The notes under the pieces: model-generated
What the model was told of the DNA's origin: nothing
Databases searched by the model: none
What the model saw: only the letters and a program-made list of their open reading frames with translations
NCBI GenBank assembly: GCA_016717305.1
Contig: JADKFY010000006.1
Coordinates: 162,972-226,971, forward strand
Reading direction: 5' to 3'
Source: Flavobacteriales bacterium
GTDB taxonomy: Bacteria > Bacteroidota > Bacteroidia > Flavobacteriales_F > PHOS-HE28
DNA length: 64,000 nt
Translations under genes and position numbers: made by a program
Shown here: positions 55,183 through 64,000 of the stretch, piece by piece
Numbering within the stretch: position 1 is the stretch's first letter
Layout of the letters: each line of letters starts with the position of its first letter

Positions 55183-56100
55183 ATGGGACCACTGGATGAT
55201 CTGAAGATGCAATGGCGGATGGGCGGCATGTTGATGCGCCTGATCCTGATCAATGTCGCGGTTTTCGTGGGGTTGGTGTTGGTGTATTTGGTGCTGTTGC
55301 CTCTCGGTGGCAGCGGAGCAGGTGCTCAGGCTTTGCGCGATCTGTATGTTGTGCAGTGGCTGCGTTCCACGGCGGACCTCGGCACGTTGGCCACGCGGCC
55401 ATGGACCTTGTTCACCTACATGTTCACCCATACCGGCTTGGGGCACATCTTCTGGAACATGATCCTGCTCTGGTTCGGTGGTCGGTTGTTCCAAGATCTG
55501 CTGGGGGGAAAACGATTGCTGGGCCATTACCTGCTTGGTGGACTTACCGGCGTTGTGCTCTTCATCGTTGTGCAGAACCTGATGCCCGGCTTCCATGGCG
55601 GTGGTGCAGCTCCCGGTATTCTCGGTGCCTCGGCGGGTGCGCTCAGCGTGTTCATCGGTATCGCCGCTTACCGGCCTGACATGCTCGTGAACCTGATCCT
55701 CATCGGTCCGGTGAAGCTCATGTACGTTGCCGGTGTGTTCCTTTTGCTCGACCTGATCGGGATCGGTTCCGGCGATGGTGTGGCGCACGAGGCACACATC
55801 GGTGGTGCCCTTTACGGGTTCGTGGCCGCACGGCAATTGACCAAAGGGAATGACTGGTCACTGCGTTTCGTGGAATTTTGGGAGACGCTCTTCCGCGCCT
55901 TCACCAGCAAAAAGAAAAGCAAGCTCCGCGTGGAGAAACCCTATGTCAAGTCCACGGTTGGGCGGGAACGGAAAGTCGATGCCGAACAGCAGAACAAGCA
56001 AGCCCGAGTGGATGCCATCTTGGACAAGATCTCGAAGAGCGGCTACGATAGTTTGACAAAAGTGGAAAAGGATTTCCTCTTCAAAGCCGGGTCTTCTTAA
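55183..56100 (+). CDS. Rhomboid intramembrane serine protease 2 with C-terminal tail
   Basis: The 305-residue protein has six transmembrane helices, the active Ser150 in GILGASAGALS, His205 in HEAHIGGALYG, and THTGLGHIFWNM. After residue 215 a soluble, basic tail of about 90 residues follows (KKKSKLRVEKPYV, KVEKDFLFKAGSS), as in many Bacteroidota rhomboids. The tail resembles the DUF6576 end. It would be an inner-membrane protease; its substrate is not known. Confidence 0.93.
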   Translation: MGPLDDLKMQWRMGGMLMRLILINVAVFVGLVLVYLVLLPLGGSGAGAQALRDLYVVQWLRSTADLGTLATRPWTLFTYMFTHTGLGHIFWNMILLWFGGRLFQDLLGGKRLLGHYLLGGLTGVVLFIVVQNLMPGFHGGGAAPGILGASAGALSVFIGIAAYRPDMLVNLILIGPVKLMYVAGVFLLLDLIGIGSGDGVAHEAHIGGALYGFVAARQLTKGNDWSLRFVEFWETLFRAFTSKKKSKLRVEKPYVKSTVGRERKVDAEQQNKQARVDAILDKISKSGYDSLTKVEKDFLFKAGSS

Positions 56101-56122
56101 CACGCGTGATCGAACACCCCCG

Positions 56123-57262
56123 ATGGCACACGCTGATGCACCGGAAAAGTTGAAGCGACCTTCACGGTGGCACCTGCCCTCTTGGTGGGCCAACGGTGTG
56201 GCCGCCTTGATCCTGCTCTTAACCTATTGCGCGCCGCATGTGAGCCCCGTGACCAACTGGCCATTGGCCGTGTTGGCGATGACCTTCACCTTCCAGATCG
56301 CCGTGCATGTCTTTTTCGTTGGCTGGTGGGCCTTCTTCCGACCGAAACGCATGTTGCTTTCCGGGGTGCTTTTGGTCGCTGGATATTCGCACATCCGCGA
56401 CCATATCCAGTTCTTCGGGCATACGAACCCGACTTCCGAAGTTGTTGGTAAACCTGCGAAGCTCATGTCCTACAACGTGCGTGTCTTCGACCTGTACAAT
56501 TGGACGCACAATAAGGAGACACGCAATTCCATGTTCGAGCTCTTCAAGCGCGAGGACCCGGATATCCTTTGCCTACAGGAGTATTTCTACAGTCCCGACC
56601 CCATGTTCTTCCGCACCAAAGAGCCATTGGTCAACGACCTTGGGCTGAAGAATGCGCACGAACGCTACACCCAACATGCGCGTTATCGATCGCATTTCGG
56701 CATCGCCACTTTTACCAAACTGCCCATCATCGCTCGAGGGCATATCCCATTCCCTTCGAACCCGGACAACCAATGCATTTGGACGGACATCAAGGTGGAC
56801 ACCGATACTGTACGCGTCTACAACGCACACTTGGCCTCCTACCATTTCGGTGATGAAGATTACAAATTCATCAAGGAACTTGATACCGACACGCACTTGG
56901 ATACCCTGAAGTCCGGTGGTACGAAGATCCTGAAACGATTGCGTCATGGTTTCATCCTACGTGCCGACGAGACGCAACGGATCGCCGATCACATTGCACA
57001 AAGCCCCTACCCTGTGGTCTATTGCGGCGACATGAACGATGTGCCCATGAGCTATGGATACGCTCGCTTGCGCACGCACTTGGACGATGCCTTCACCAAA
57101 AGTGGGAAGGGCCTTGGCGGCACCTACATCGGCAACCTGCCCAAATTGCGGATCGACCACATCATGATAGGGCCTGAACTGGAGGCTTGGGACTTTCACA
57201 CGCTGCCAGAAGCATACAGCGACCACCACGCCATTACCAGCTTGATCGCGCGACGGAAGTAA
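56123..57262 (+). CDS. Membrane-linked endonuclease/exonuclease/phosphatase (EEP) family protein
   Basis: The 379-residue protein has two or three N-terminal hydrophobic helices (NGVAALILLLTYCAPH; LAVLAMTFTFQIAVHVFFVG), then an EEP domain: LMSYNVRVFDLYNW, ILCLQEY (catalytic Glu), FGIATFTKLPI, YCGDMNDVPMS, and the terminal YSDHHAI. The active residues are kept. EEP proteins cut phosphodiester or phosphate-ester bonds; substrates range from DNA to lipids, and the membrane anchor points to a lipid or envelope role, but this is inferred. It forms the end of the mutL-rhomboid block. Confidence 0.9.
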   Translation: MAHADAPEKLKRPSRWHLPSWWANGVAALILLLTYCAPHVSPVTNWPLAVLAMTFTFQIAVHVFFVGWWAFFRPKRMLLSGVLLVAGYSHIRDHIQFFGHTNPTSEVVGKPAKLMSYNVRVFDLYNWTHNKETRNSMFELFKREDPDILCLQEYFYSPDPMFFRTKEPLVNDLGLKNAHERYTQHARYRSHFGIATFTKLPIIARGHIPFPSNPDNQCIWTDIKVDTDTVRVYNAHLASYHFGDEDYKFIKELDTDTHLDTLKSGGTKILKRLRHGFILRADETQRIADHIAQSPYPVVYCGDMNDVPMSYGYARLRTHLDDAFTKSGKGLGGTYIGNLPKLRIDHIMIGPELEAWDFHTLPEAYSDHHAITSLIARRK

Positions 57263-57313
57263 TGCTGACCGCTCGTTGGTACGCGACCAAGATCCTGGAA
57301 TGGTCTTCCGCGA

Positions 57314-59356
57314 TCAGTTCTCGTCCGGAAGGAAACTGAACTTCTCCCCGTACATGAGCATCTGCTTGATGAAGTCCGTGGGATACGCCATGGTCACATC
57401 GGTGATGTTCCCGCTGGCATCCGTTACGGCCGTCATTTCCGGTTGAACGAATCCGGAATAAGGTGCGGTCTTGATCTTCTCGGCACGCTTCAGGATCTGT
57501 GCATGCAGAACAGGATCGACCTTCACGCCATAATTCTCCACCAATGCCTTGCCCGCAGCAAGATCACCCTGGCTCTTGATCCGTTGCACTTCACGCAGCA
57601 GATCACCGAACAACACGCGCAACTTATCGTAGTCCTGGATGTCGTAGTAGGTGTCCCCGTTGCGTTCCACCTTCGCGATCACGTTCTCCTTCATTCCCTT
57701 CTCCACCACCCAAGCGCTCACCCACATCCGGTTGCGCATATGTGCTTCCTCCACATCCTTGCCCGGTTTCAACCTGCGCAATTGCGCCAATAGACCGTTG
57801 CGGATGTAAGAATCGTATTCGGACTTGCCGACTTCCAAGCTCGGCATGACACCCAGCTCGATCAACTTCGGATCCATCATGAAATACAGCGCCACCAGAT
57901 CTGCGCGGCCTTCTTCCAAGGTGCTCGCGTAATTCTTCAACGTCACATCCGGACCGGCAATGCCCTTTTCCAATTTGCCGCTGGCATGGCCCACCACTTC
58001 GTGCAACGCGGTGTGCAACTTGCCCGCCAATGTGCCGTGCTCCTTCGCAAGCGCGATCTCCTCCGCATCATTGCAGAAGACTTCCAAGCTGCTTGCCCCA
58101 CTGCTCTTGTCGTAGGCATCGGAAATGTTGCCCAAGCTCACGCTCTTGCTACCATGCGTCGCACGGATCCAATCCGCGTTCGGCAGGTTCACACCGATCG
58201 GAGTGCTCGGTGCCGCATCTCCAGACTCCCCTGCTGTATTGATGAAGCTGTAGGTGATGCCGACCACGTTCTCCTTCTTATGCTCCGGCAACAACGGGCT
58301 GTTGTCCTCGAACCACTGCGCATTCTCCATGATCTTGGACATGGCCTTGCTCGCCTCTGGATCGTTCACTTCAACGATGCACTCATAGCTGCCGCGTTTG
58401 CCCAACGGATCGTTGTAGACCTCCACGAAACCGTGGATATAGTCCACGCTGCTCTTGGTGTCCTTCACCCAAGCCACGTTGAAATCGTCCCAGGTCTTCA
58501 GGTCGCCAGTGCGGTAGTACTTCACAAGCAATTCCAAAGCCTCACGTTGTTGCGGATTCTCCGCCACCGTGATCGCCTTCTCCAGCCATTTCACGCACTC
58601 GGCCAAAGCCGCACCATACATTCCGTCCACCTTGTAGACCTTCTCCATCAGCTTGCCGTCCTGCCCACGCACCAACTTGCTGTTGATGCCGTAGCTCAAC
58701 GGTTCCGCATCATCGATGCTTCCCATCTTGGCATAGAACTGCTCCACTTCCTTCTCGTTCACATCTTCGCCATAGAAGTTGACGGCACTGGCCAACACCA
58801 GGTCCTTGCTGCTCTCCAAGCTCACCTTCTTCGCATCGATCGCGGGATCGAAGATCACCTCCATTACTTCTGGAGCAAGCGTGGCGCCGCTGGACTTCAA
58901 GGCTTCTTCGAACCACGCCCTACCGAACTCAGGCAAATGCTTGTCCATGCTGCAGTGGTGATGGATTCCATTGCTGAAGAACACCTGCTTGGCGTACACC
59001 ATGAACTTCTCGCCATCCGCACTCGTGCGGTCCACCTTATCGCTTTTCAGGATCGCCTCCAGCGCCCTGCGGATCTTCAGGTTGTGGCGGTAGTTCTGGT
59101 CCCACATCATGTCACGACCCGACAGGCCCGCCATGTTCAGGTAGTAGGCCAACTGCTTCTGTTGCAAACTGAGCTGCTCCCAACCCGGCACTTGGTAGCG
59201 CAATACGCGCACGTCCGCGAACTGGTCCACTTCCCAATTGAAGGTAGTGTCCGCAACGGCCGTTGTGTCCGCTGCTGTGGAATGGTCATCCGTTGCGTGG
59301 TCGCCGCAGGCAATGAACAGAGGAGAGAACAAAAGGGTTTTGAGAAGCTGGCGCAT
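57314..59356 (-). CDS. M49 dipeptidyl-peptidase III-like lipoprotein
   Basis: The 680-residue protein starts with a lipoprotein signal (KTLLFSPLFIAC). The M49 zinc motif appears as HEVVGHASGKLEKG (HExxGH; the usual form is HELLGH), with the second Glu in TLEEGRADLVALYFM. Dipeptidyl peptidase III removes dipeptides from the N-terminus of short peptides. Bacteroidota members are lipid-anchored in the periplasm, and this one fits in length. A -7 element TACATTCG is at 59388-59381, 25 bp before the start. Confidence 0.92.
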   Translation of the reverse strand: MRQLLKTLLFSPLFIACGDHATDDHSTAADTTAVADTTFNWEVDQFADVRVLRYQVPGWEQLSLQQKQLAYYLNMAGLSGRDMMWDQNYRHNLKIRRALEAILKSDKVDRTSADGEKFMVYAKQVFFSNGIHHHCSMDKHLPEFGRAWFEEALKSSGATLAPEVMEVIFDPAIDAKKVSLESSKDLVLASAVNFYGEDVNEKEVEQFYAKMGSIDDAEPLSYGINSKLVRGQDGKLMEKVYKVDGMYGAALAECVKWLEKAITVAENPQQREALELLVKYYRTGDLKTWDDFNVAWVKDTKSSVDYIHGFVEVYNDPLGKRGSYECIVEVNDPEASKAMSKIMENAQWFEDNSPLLPEHKKENVVGITYSFINTAGESGDAAPSTPIGVNLPNADWIRATHGSKSVSLGNISDAYDKSSGASSLEVFCNDAEEIALAKEHGTLAGKLHTALHEVVGHASGKLEKGIAGPDVTLKNYASTLEEGRADLVALYFMMDPKLIELGVMPSLEVGKSEYDSYIRNGLLAQLRRLKPGKDVEEAHMRNRMWVSAWVVEKGMKENVIAKVERNGDTYYDIQDYDKLRVLFGDLLREVQRIKSQGDLAAGKALVENYGVKVDPVLHAQILKRAEKIKTAPYSGFVQPEMTAVTDASGNITDVTMAYPTDFIKQMLMYGEKFSFLPDEN

Positions 59357-59380
59357 GGGGGAGTTTTCGATATTGGCTGG

Positions 59381-59388
59381 CGAATGTA
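59381..59388 (-). promoter_or_regulatory. -7 element of the M49 gene
   Basis: The minus strand reads TACATTCGCC, one base off TAnnTTTG. Confidence 0.4.
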
Positions 59389-59471
59389 CTTGCTACATCC
59401 GGATCTGTGGAGAGTTGACCTGTGGTATCTGAATATTCAAGTGGTGAAGCGGGACGGGACGAGCGGCCAGA

Positions 59472-59963
59472 TCATCCATTCCTCACCTTACGCTGCGCGG
59501 CGGGCTCCGGTATTGGGGCTAACGCCTTCGCATCGTCCATCAGCTTTCGTAGCCGGTGGTAGGCCGTTAGTTGCTTGTTATATCGTTTAAGGTCGGCGGG
59601 GTCCAATTGCTGCACATGCAGCAGGTTCATCTTATCCGCGAGGTCATGCATCTTCACCCGGGTGGCCAAGTTGTCCAACAACACCCGGTCGATGTACTGT
59701 TCGTAGGTCTCTTCGGGAACGCGCGAGATGTGCTCCAAGGCCATGACCACACGCGGTGTGAAGCCTTTCTCCAAGATGACCGCCGGGGTCAATGTGGAGC
59801 GCTCCAGCACGTCATGCAACGCACCCAACAATTGTTCCTCGACATCCTGACCGCGCATCATCACCCGCAGCACATGCAGGATGTAGGGCTTTCCGAAACG
59901 GTCCTTCTGCCCCTTGTGCACCTTCGCAGCCAACCGTATCGCCGTCTCCAATAAATGGTCCAT
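59472..59963 (-). CDS. HD-domain phosphohydrolase (RelA/SpoT hydrolase-like)
   Basis: The 163-residue protein has the RelA/SpoT-type HD motifs: HKGQKDRFGKPYILHVLRVM (His16, His30), LLGALHDVLER (His50-Asp51), and a late Asp in VKMHDLADKMN. Length and spacing match small stand-alone HD hydrolases (SAH), which remove pyrophosphate from (p)ppGpp. The synthetase domain is absent. It starts 10 bp after the lipoprotein gene stop and probably shares its transcript. Other phosphohydrolase substrates cannot be excluded. Confidence 0.85.
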   Translation of the reverse strand: MDHLLETAIRLAAKVHKGQKDRFGKPYILHVLRVMMRGQDVEEQLLGALHDVLERSTLTPAVILEKGFTPRVVMALEHISRVPEETYEQYIDRVLLDNLATRVKMHDLADKMNLLHVQQLDPADLKRYNKQLTAYHRLRKLMDDAKALAPIPEPAAQRKVRNG

Positions 59964-59973
59964 CGATCACCGC

Positions 59974-60660
59974 TTATTTCTTCAGTTCGATGCGCAGGTC
60001 CAAGGCCTTGGGGTCCTCGGTGATCACGCTCCAATCCGTGCTGAACTTGACGCTCTTCGCAGTGGGCTTCTCGGTTTCCACACCGGTCGCAAAGGACGTA
60101 TTGCCCACTTCCTCTTTGAAGGCGAAGCTGTACTTGTACTTCATGCTCTCCAAGAAGGCGGTCATGTCCGTTGTGTCGCTCGGGTCTTCATCGCCCTTGC
60201 CCATGCCGGTACCCATGTCCTTTGCATGGGAGTTGGTGTTGCGTACCAGCGTATTTCCATCCCATGTGAAAAAGGTGAAGGCGGCCCCTGTGCTGTCGGG
60301 CATCAACACGTTCAATGCCGCATTGAGCGCAGTGATGTCCGCGAAGGAGAATTTCAAGCGCTGCACGAACTTCTTCTTGTCGTCGACCTTCACGCCCTTT
60401 ATGCCCGGCACTGCTTTCAACTGCACCATCTCATCGTGCAGGTCCACCGTTCCCATGCCATCTTCCTTCTTCTCCTCGCTCTTGCCCAACTCATCGAAGG
60501 CTTTCATCATGTCGCCCAGCTCGCTCATGTCCACCACGTATTCCATGGTGCCGCTGCCGTTCTTCTTGAAGGCGTAGTTCTCTTCTATGGTGATGCAGCC
60601 GGTGAAGGCCAACAAAACAAGAAGGGGTAACAGGGTCCTGGGGCGAAGGAATGCGCGCAT
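59974..60660 (-). CDS. Uncharacterised lipoprotein
   Basis: The 228-residue protein has a lipoprotein signal ending LLAFTGC (lipid on Cys). The rest is a helical and strand mix with an acidic, Met-rich centre (DMMKAFDELGKSEEKKEDG). I do not recognise a family. It precedes the HD hydrolase gene by 10 bp, so the two are co-transcribed. Confidence 0.75.
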   Translation of the reverse strand: MRAFLRPRTLLPLLVLLAFTGCITIEENYAFKKNGSGTMEYVVDMSELGDMMKAFDELGKSEEKKEDGMGTVDLHDEMVQLKAVPGIKGVKVDDKKKFVQRLKFSFADITALNAALNVLMPDSTGAAFTFFTWDGNTLVRNTNSHAKDMGTGMGKGDEDPSDTTDMTAFLESMKYKYSFAFKEEVGNTSFATGVETEKPTAKSVKFSTDWSVITEDPKALDLRIELKK

Positions 60661-60904
60661 ACTCGGTTGGTTCCCGCGACCTCATTTTTCGTGTCAGCGG
60701 CTGGGCAAGATAGGAAGCGCCGGTCTATCCATAGCAGCCCGTTACCGACTATTAGGCCCTGCTCAAAAGGAAAGAACCGGGAATGGACGTGAATGAACGG
60801 AAATAGGATCTCCCAGTGGAACTTTCCCGGACATCTCATTAGGAAAACCAGGCAGGGTCCTGAAAAAGCGACCTCCAGCTCGAAGGGGGGATCAACCACC
60901 CTAA
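60661..60904. other. Intergenic spacer without recognisable features
   Basis: About 240 bp lie between the lipoprotein start and the terminator of the next minus-strand gene. I see no promoter match, gene or repeat. Confidence 0.4.
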
Positions 60905-60940
60905 AAACGAACAACCCCGCCTCTTGTGGCGGGGTTGTTC
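60905..60940 (-). terminator. Terminator of the large T9SS gene
   Basis: AACAACCCCGCC pairs perfectly with GGCGGGGTTGTT around a 6-base loop (60910-60939). The minus strand then reads TTCGTTTTTAG, so this is an intrinsic terminator, 20 bp after the stop of the T9SS protein. Confidence 0.9.
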
Positions 60941-60958
60941 CATTGTGTTGATCGGTGA

Positions 60959-63900
60959 TCAGCGCACCAAGGGCACGCGGAAGGTCCGTTGTTCCTGTGC
61001 GTTGGTTACGCGAACGAACCAGATGCCGGTGTTAAGTCCGTCGGTTGCGATGTTCACCCGGGCAGGTGCTCCTGCTACTTGGCGGGTGGCGTGCAAACGA
61101 CCTGTGGCGTCCATGATCTCGATCGTGACCGGCTTGCCATTGTTGAAGCTGTGGTCCACCACGAACTTGTCATTGGCGAACCAAGCGTTCAAGGTTCCAG
61201 CGGTGGCTATATCGGCAATGCTGCTGATCGTTTCCACGGTGACCTCGACGCTCCAGGTATCGGTGCAGTTGCCATCGCTCACGGTAAGGACAACGGTGTA
61301 GGTCCCTGGGATGCTCCATGCATGCGCAGGCTCCATTTCGTTGCTCGTGTTGCCATCACCGAAATCCCATGCGTACTCGTCGGCACCTTCAGATGCATTG
61401 GTGAAGACCACCTCGTTGTTCACCAGAACGGTAGTGGCATTCGCGGTTGCGTTCGCCACGGGGCCTACGCCTGAGCCGATCTCGATCTCCGTGAACTCCA
61501 TGGTACAGCCAATGTCGTCCGTTACCACGACCGAGTGGTCACCTACAGGGGCTGTCAATTCCTCTCCGGTGGTTCCGTTGGACCAGAGGTAGGTGAAGGG
61601 TGCTGTGCCGCCCAATACCGTTACCGTTGCCGTGCCGTTCTCGTTCGGACAGTTCGCATCGACCACATTGGTCAGGATCTCCATGGCCGCAGGTTCTTCG
61701 ATCCGGAAGCTCGTGCTCAAGCTGCCGCATGCTGAAGTAGTGCTCACTTCAACATTGTACTCCGCTGCCGCAAGACCGTTCACCGTGGCGCTGCCTTCGG
61801 TAATGGTTTGTTGGTCCAACACAACACCGGTTGAATTCGTCCATGTGATGTCCATGGCACCCGTGCCAGCGTAGACCACTGTTCCGGTCCCGTTCGCATC
61901 ACCGTAGCAACGTGCCGCTTCAGTGGTAAGGACCACAGGTGCGCTTGCGTGCAATACGAACCGCTCAGCGTTCGCATCGTCCGTGGCTTCCATGCTGAAG
62001 CTGTAGGTGGACCCTTCGAGCATCGGTGTCATGGTGCCGGTGGTCATGTCTTCCAACACCAAGCAGCTAAGACCCAGGTTCTCGGTGGAACTGATCGTAA
62101 TGGTGTAGGTTCCGGTGACGGCCACATCCACCATGACCGGAATGCTGATGTCCGTGGTGTACTCGCCGAACGCGTTGATCGCGATCAAGCTACCGTCCGG
62201 TGTGCGTGTTGCGATCTGCGGTGCATCGGGATGTCCGAAGATCACCTTGCCCACATCTTCGCTATCGCGGTCCGCAGTACCGGCGCTGAAGACCACGATG
62301 GCCTCATCACGGAAGGTGTTGATCGCGCTGCTCACTTTCAAGCGTAGACCGTTGAAGGTGCTGACCTGTGAGCCACCGACCAGGCCGCCGTTGTTACCAA
62401 CGATCTTATCCGCCTCCTCCACTTGCGCTACGGGTCCGCTTGCATTCGCCTTCAGGTAGAATGCTTGGCTGCTTTGGATCGTGTCCGTCGCATTGTTGTT
62501 GCCAATACCCAAGAAGATGGAGTACTGCGCCGCATTACCGAAGTTTGTTGCAGGATTGAAGAACGTGATCTGGTCGTCCACATTGGTGCGAGCGATGTTG
62601 CTGAACAGGATCGGGCTTGCCAATGGGTTACTGCACAGGTTGTATCCGTCAATGTTAGCGTTACCTGTGTTGGTGTAGGTCATTGGCAAATTGATCGGCG
62701 TGTTCGCCACTATAGGGGCGCCTGTCACGTCAATGACGAAAGCACTCGTGGTTTCGAGACCATCACCACACCATGCTGCGAAGCCTTGTCCTTGTGCAAG
62801 GGACTGTCCTATGCCGGTTGCACCGACCAAGCCACTATCAACACTGGCAAAGGTGTTGGTCTCTTCATAGTAACGGATGCTCGGCCACAAGATGCCACTT
62901 CCGGGAGGGTTCGAGAATCCTGGACTGTGTGATCCCGGGAAGCCTGCGGTGTAGAAGTCGTCCTTCCACTCGTTCACGGTCTGACCCGCAACCGGACTGC
63001 CCAACAAACGCCAGTTGGTGGCCCCTGCGGGGATGTAACGTTGCACGGTCATGTCGCCCGTGAAGCTTGCACCTGAACCTACTGGTCCAAGACGACCTGT
63101 TCCGTTCACATCGCTCACCAAGGTCACTGAACCGAGGCTTGCATCGAAGTCGCCGTCCTGGAGAAGAAGCGTTCCAACAACGTTGATGGTGGCATCGGTC
63201 AAGGTTCCGTTCGGCGTATTCACGCGCAGCTCGAACACATTCAGCGGACCTCCACTGCTTTCGAGGATGGTGGCCAAGCCGCTTTCCAATGAAAGTGTGC
63301 TGCCTGCATCGGCTGTCAGGTCACCATCGAAGATGACCTCGTCACCGGATACGTGCATGACGATACCATCTTGAATGACCAATTCTCCACCGGCATCCAC
63401 GCTCAAATTGCGGGTGTAGGTGTCGTTGTTCACAGTGACCGTGTGCAGGTTCTGTACCACCATATTATCACCGATGGTGAAGTTCACAGCAACCGGGCTT
63501 CCCACCATGGCAGTGGACCAGATCGCATCGCCGACATCGCCCGTTGCCTGACTGTAGTAGGTATTGCCGCAGCTGACCGAGGTGAATGCGAAATCATCGA
63601 ACTTCAAGAAACCGCCCAGTGATGCGGGAATATTGCGGCACCGGCGCAACAAGTCCATCGTGGTGTACGTCGCGTCCGACCCTGTCCTGCAGATACCATG
63701 CATCAAAGTCACCATTGGTATCCAAGAGCAATTCCCACCCACCAGCGGCGGTGCGTGTAACACGGAACCCCGTCTCGCCGGTGTTCCAATCGCATGCGCT
63801 CGTGATGATGCGCCCGTGCGCGTGCCATTGTCGTGGCTATCCACCGCGCCACAGCGTAACGAAGTCTGATGACCCCAGCAGGTTCACACCAACGGCGTAA

Positions 63901-64000
63901 CCATCCACGGTAGCGGAAGCCACATTCGCTTCGTTGGCGACGATCCAGAACCAGAACTTGTTCCGTTCTGCCACTGCCATGACGTAGCGACCGAGCAGAA
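60959..64000 (-). pseudogene. Large T9SS-exported protein with SprB and PKD domains, frameshifted and cut by the window edge
   Basis: The C-terminal 900 or so residues are in one frame: a beta-rich surface-protein core (FNGLRLKVSSAINTFRDEAI), a SprB-type repeat (DANCPNENGTATVTVLGG, TAPFTYLWSNGTTGEEL), a PKD domain (FTNASEGADEYAWDFGDGN), and a T9SS sorting domain (TIEIMDATGRLHATRQVAGA). Toward the N-terminus the frame is broken near 63842, 63815 and 63690: coding-like stretches such as NVASATVDGYAVGVNLLGSS and ELLLDTNGDFDAWYLQ continue in shifted frames up to base 64000. The gene therefore extends beyond the window. These are probably base-call errors, as elsewhere. Function unknown; SprB-type repeats occur in gliding adhesins. 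Confidence 0.8.

Noticed and set aside
57986..59590. A 534-residue open frame on the plus strand opposite the M49 gene
   Set aside because: It runs antisense to a clear zinc peptidase and has a composition typical of complementary-strand shadows (many His, Arg, Leu). No domain or signal is visible.
1..64000. tRNA or rRNA genes
   Set aside because: I saw no cloverleaf with a GTTCRANNC loop and acceptor pairing, and no rRNA-like block; a covariance-model search would be needed to rule out a tRNA fully.

Overview
The window looks like a chromosomal piece of a Bacteroidota genome, most likely a Flavobacteriales-type lineage of moderate to high GC. Several independent signs support this: four proteins with the C-terminal sorting domain of the type IX secretion system (T9SS), the Bacteroidota order of rpmB/rpmG/DUF4295/ftsY/rimO, a lipoprotein TamL paired with TamB, a mutL-rhomboid-rhomboid-EEP block, and promoters of the TAnnTTTG type with almost no leader. 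I see no rRNA, tRNA, CRISPR array, prophage or intact insertion sequence.

Layout. 1-9 kb: a TPR protein cut by the window edge, two T9SS cargo proteins (a choice-of-anchor B protein and a PNGase F-like protein with a LamG insert), an Mpo1-like membrane protein and a membrane-anchored papain-like protease. 9-15 kb: translation and targeting genes on the minus strand (rimO, ftsY, DUF4295, rpmG, a secreted aminopeptidase P, rpmB, cinA). 15-25 kb: three M16 zinc-peptidase genes, miaE and katG. 25-28 kb: an AlkB-type alkane hydroxylase, a malate synthase homologue with a dismantled active site, and a small DUF551 protein. 28-34 kb: minus-strand FKBP, alpha/beta hydrolase, yaaA, a TerB-DnaJ protein, two TPM-domain proteins and lemA; then an orphan HExxH protein and a 164-bp palindromic, MITE-like element wedged between two convergent stop codons. 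34-40 kb: a T9SS protein, a CarboxypepD_reg-like protein, rlmL, an acyltransferase and a SIMPL protein. 40-48 kb: three 46-bp tandem repeats, then tamB and tamL. 48-57 kb: a GH3/beta-lactamase fusion with an M23-LysM peptidase (cell-wall genes), then mutL, two rhomboids and an EEP hydrolase. 57-64 kb: an M49 dipeptidyl peptidase, an HD hydrolase with a lipoprotein, and a large T9SS SprB/PKD protein running off the right edge.

The overall theme is envelope and housekeeping: T9SS export, outer-membrane assembly (TamB/TamL), peptidoglycan turnover (GH3-Bla, M23) and periplasmic proteolysis (M16, M49, C1, aminopeptidase P). At least seven genes carry single-base frameshifts, an in-frame stop or a small deletion, including the essential ftsY. 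Most of these lie at short homopolymers. I read most as residual assembly or sequencing errors, but each is marked separately. The least expected biology is the degenerate malate synthase beside alkB, the palindromic element, and the very short promoter-to-start spacing.
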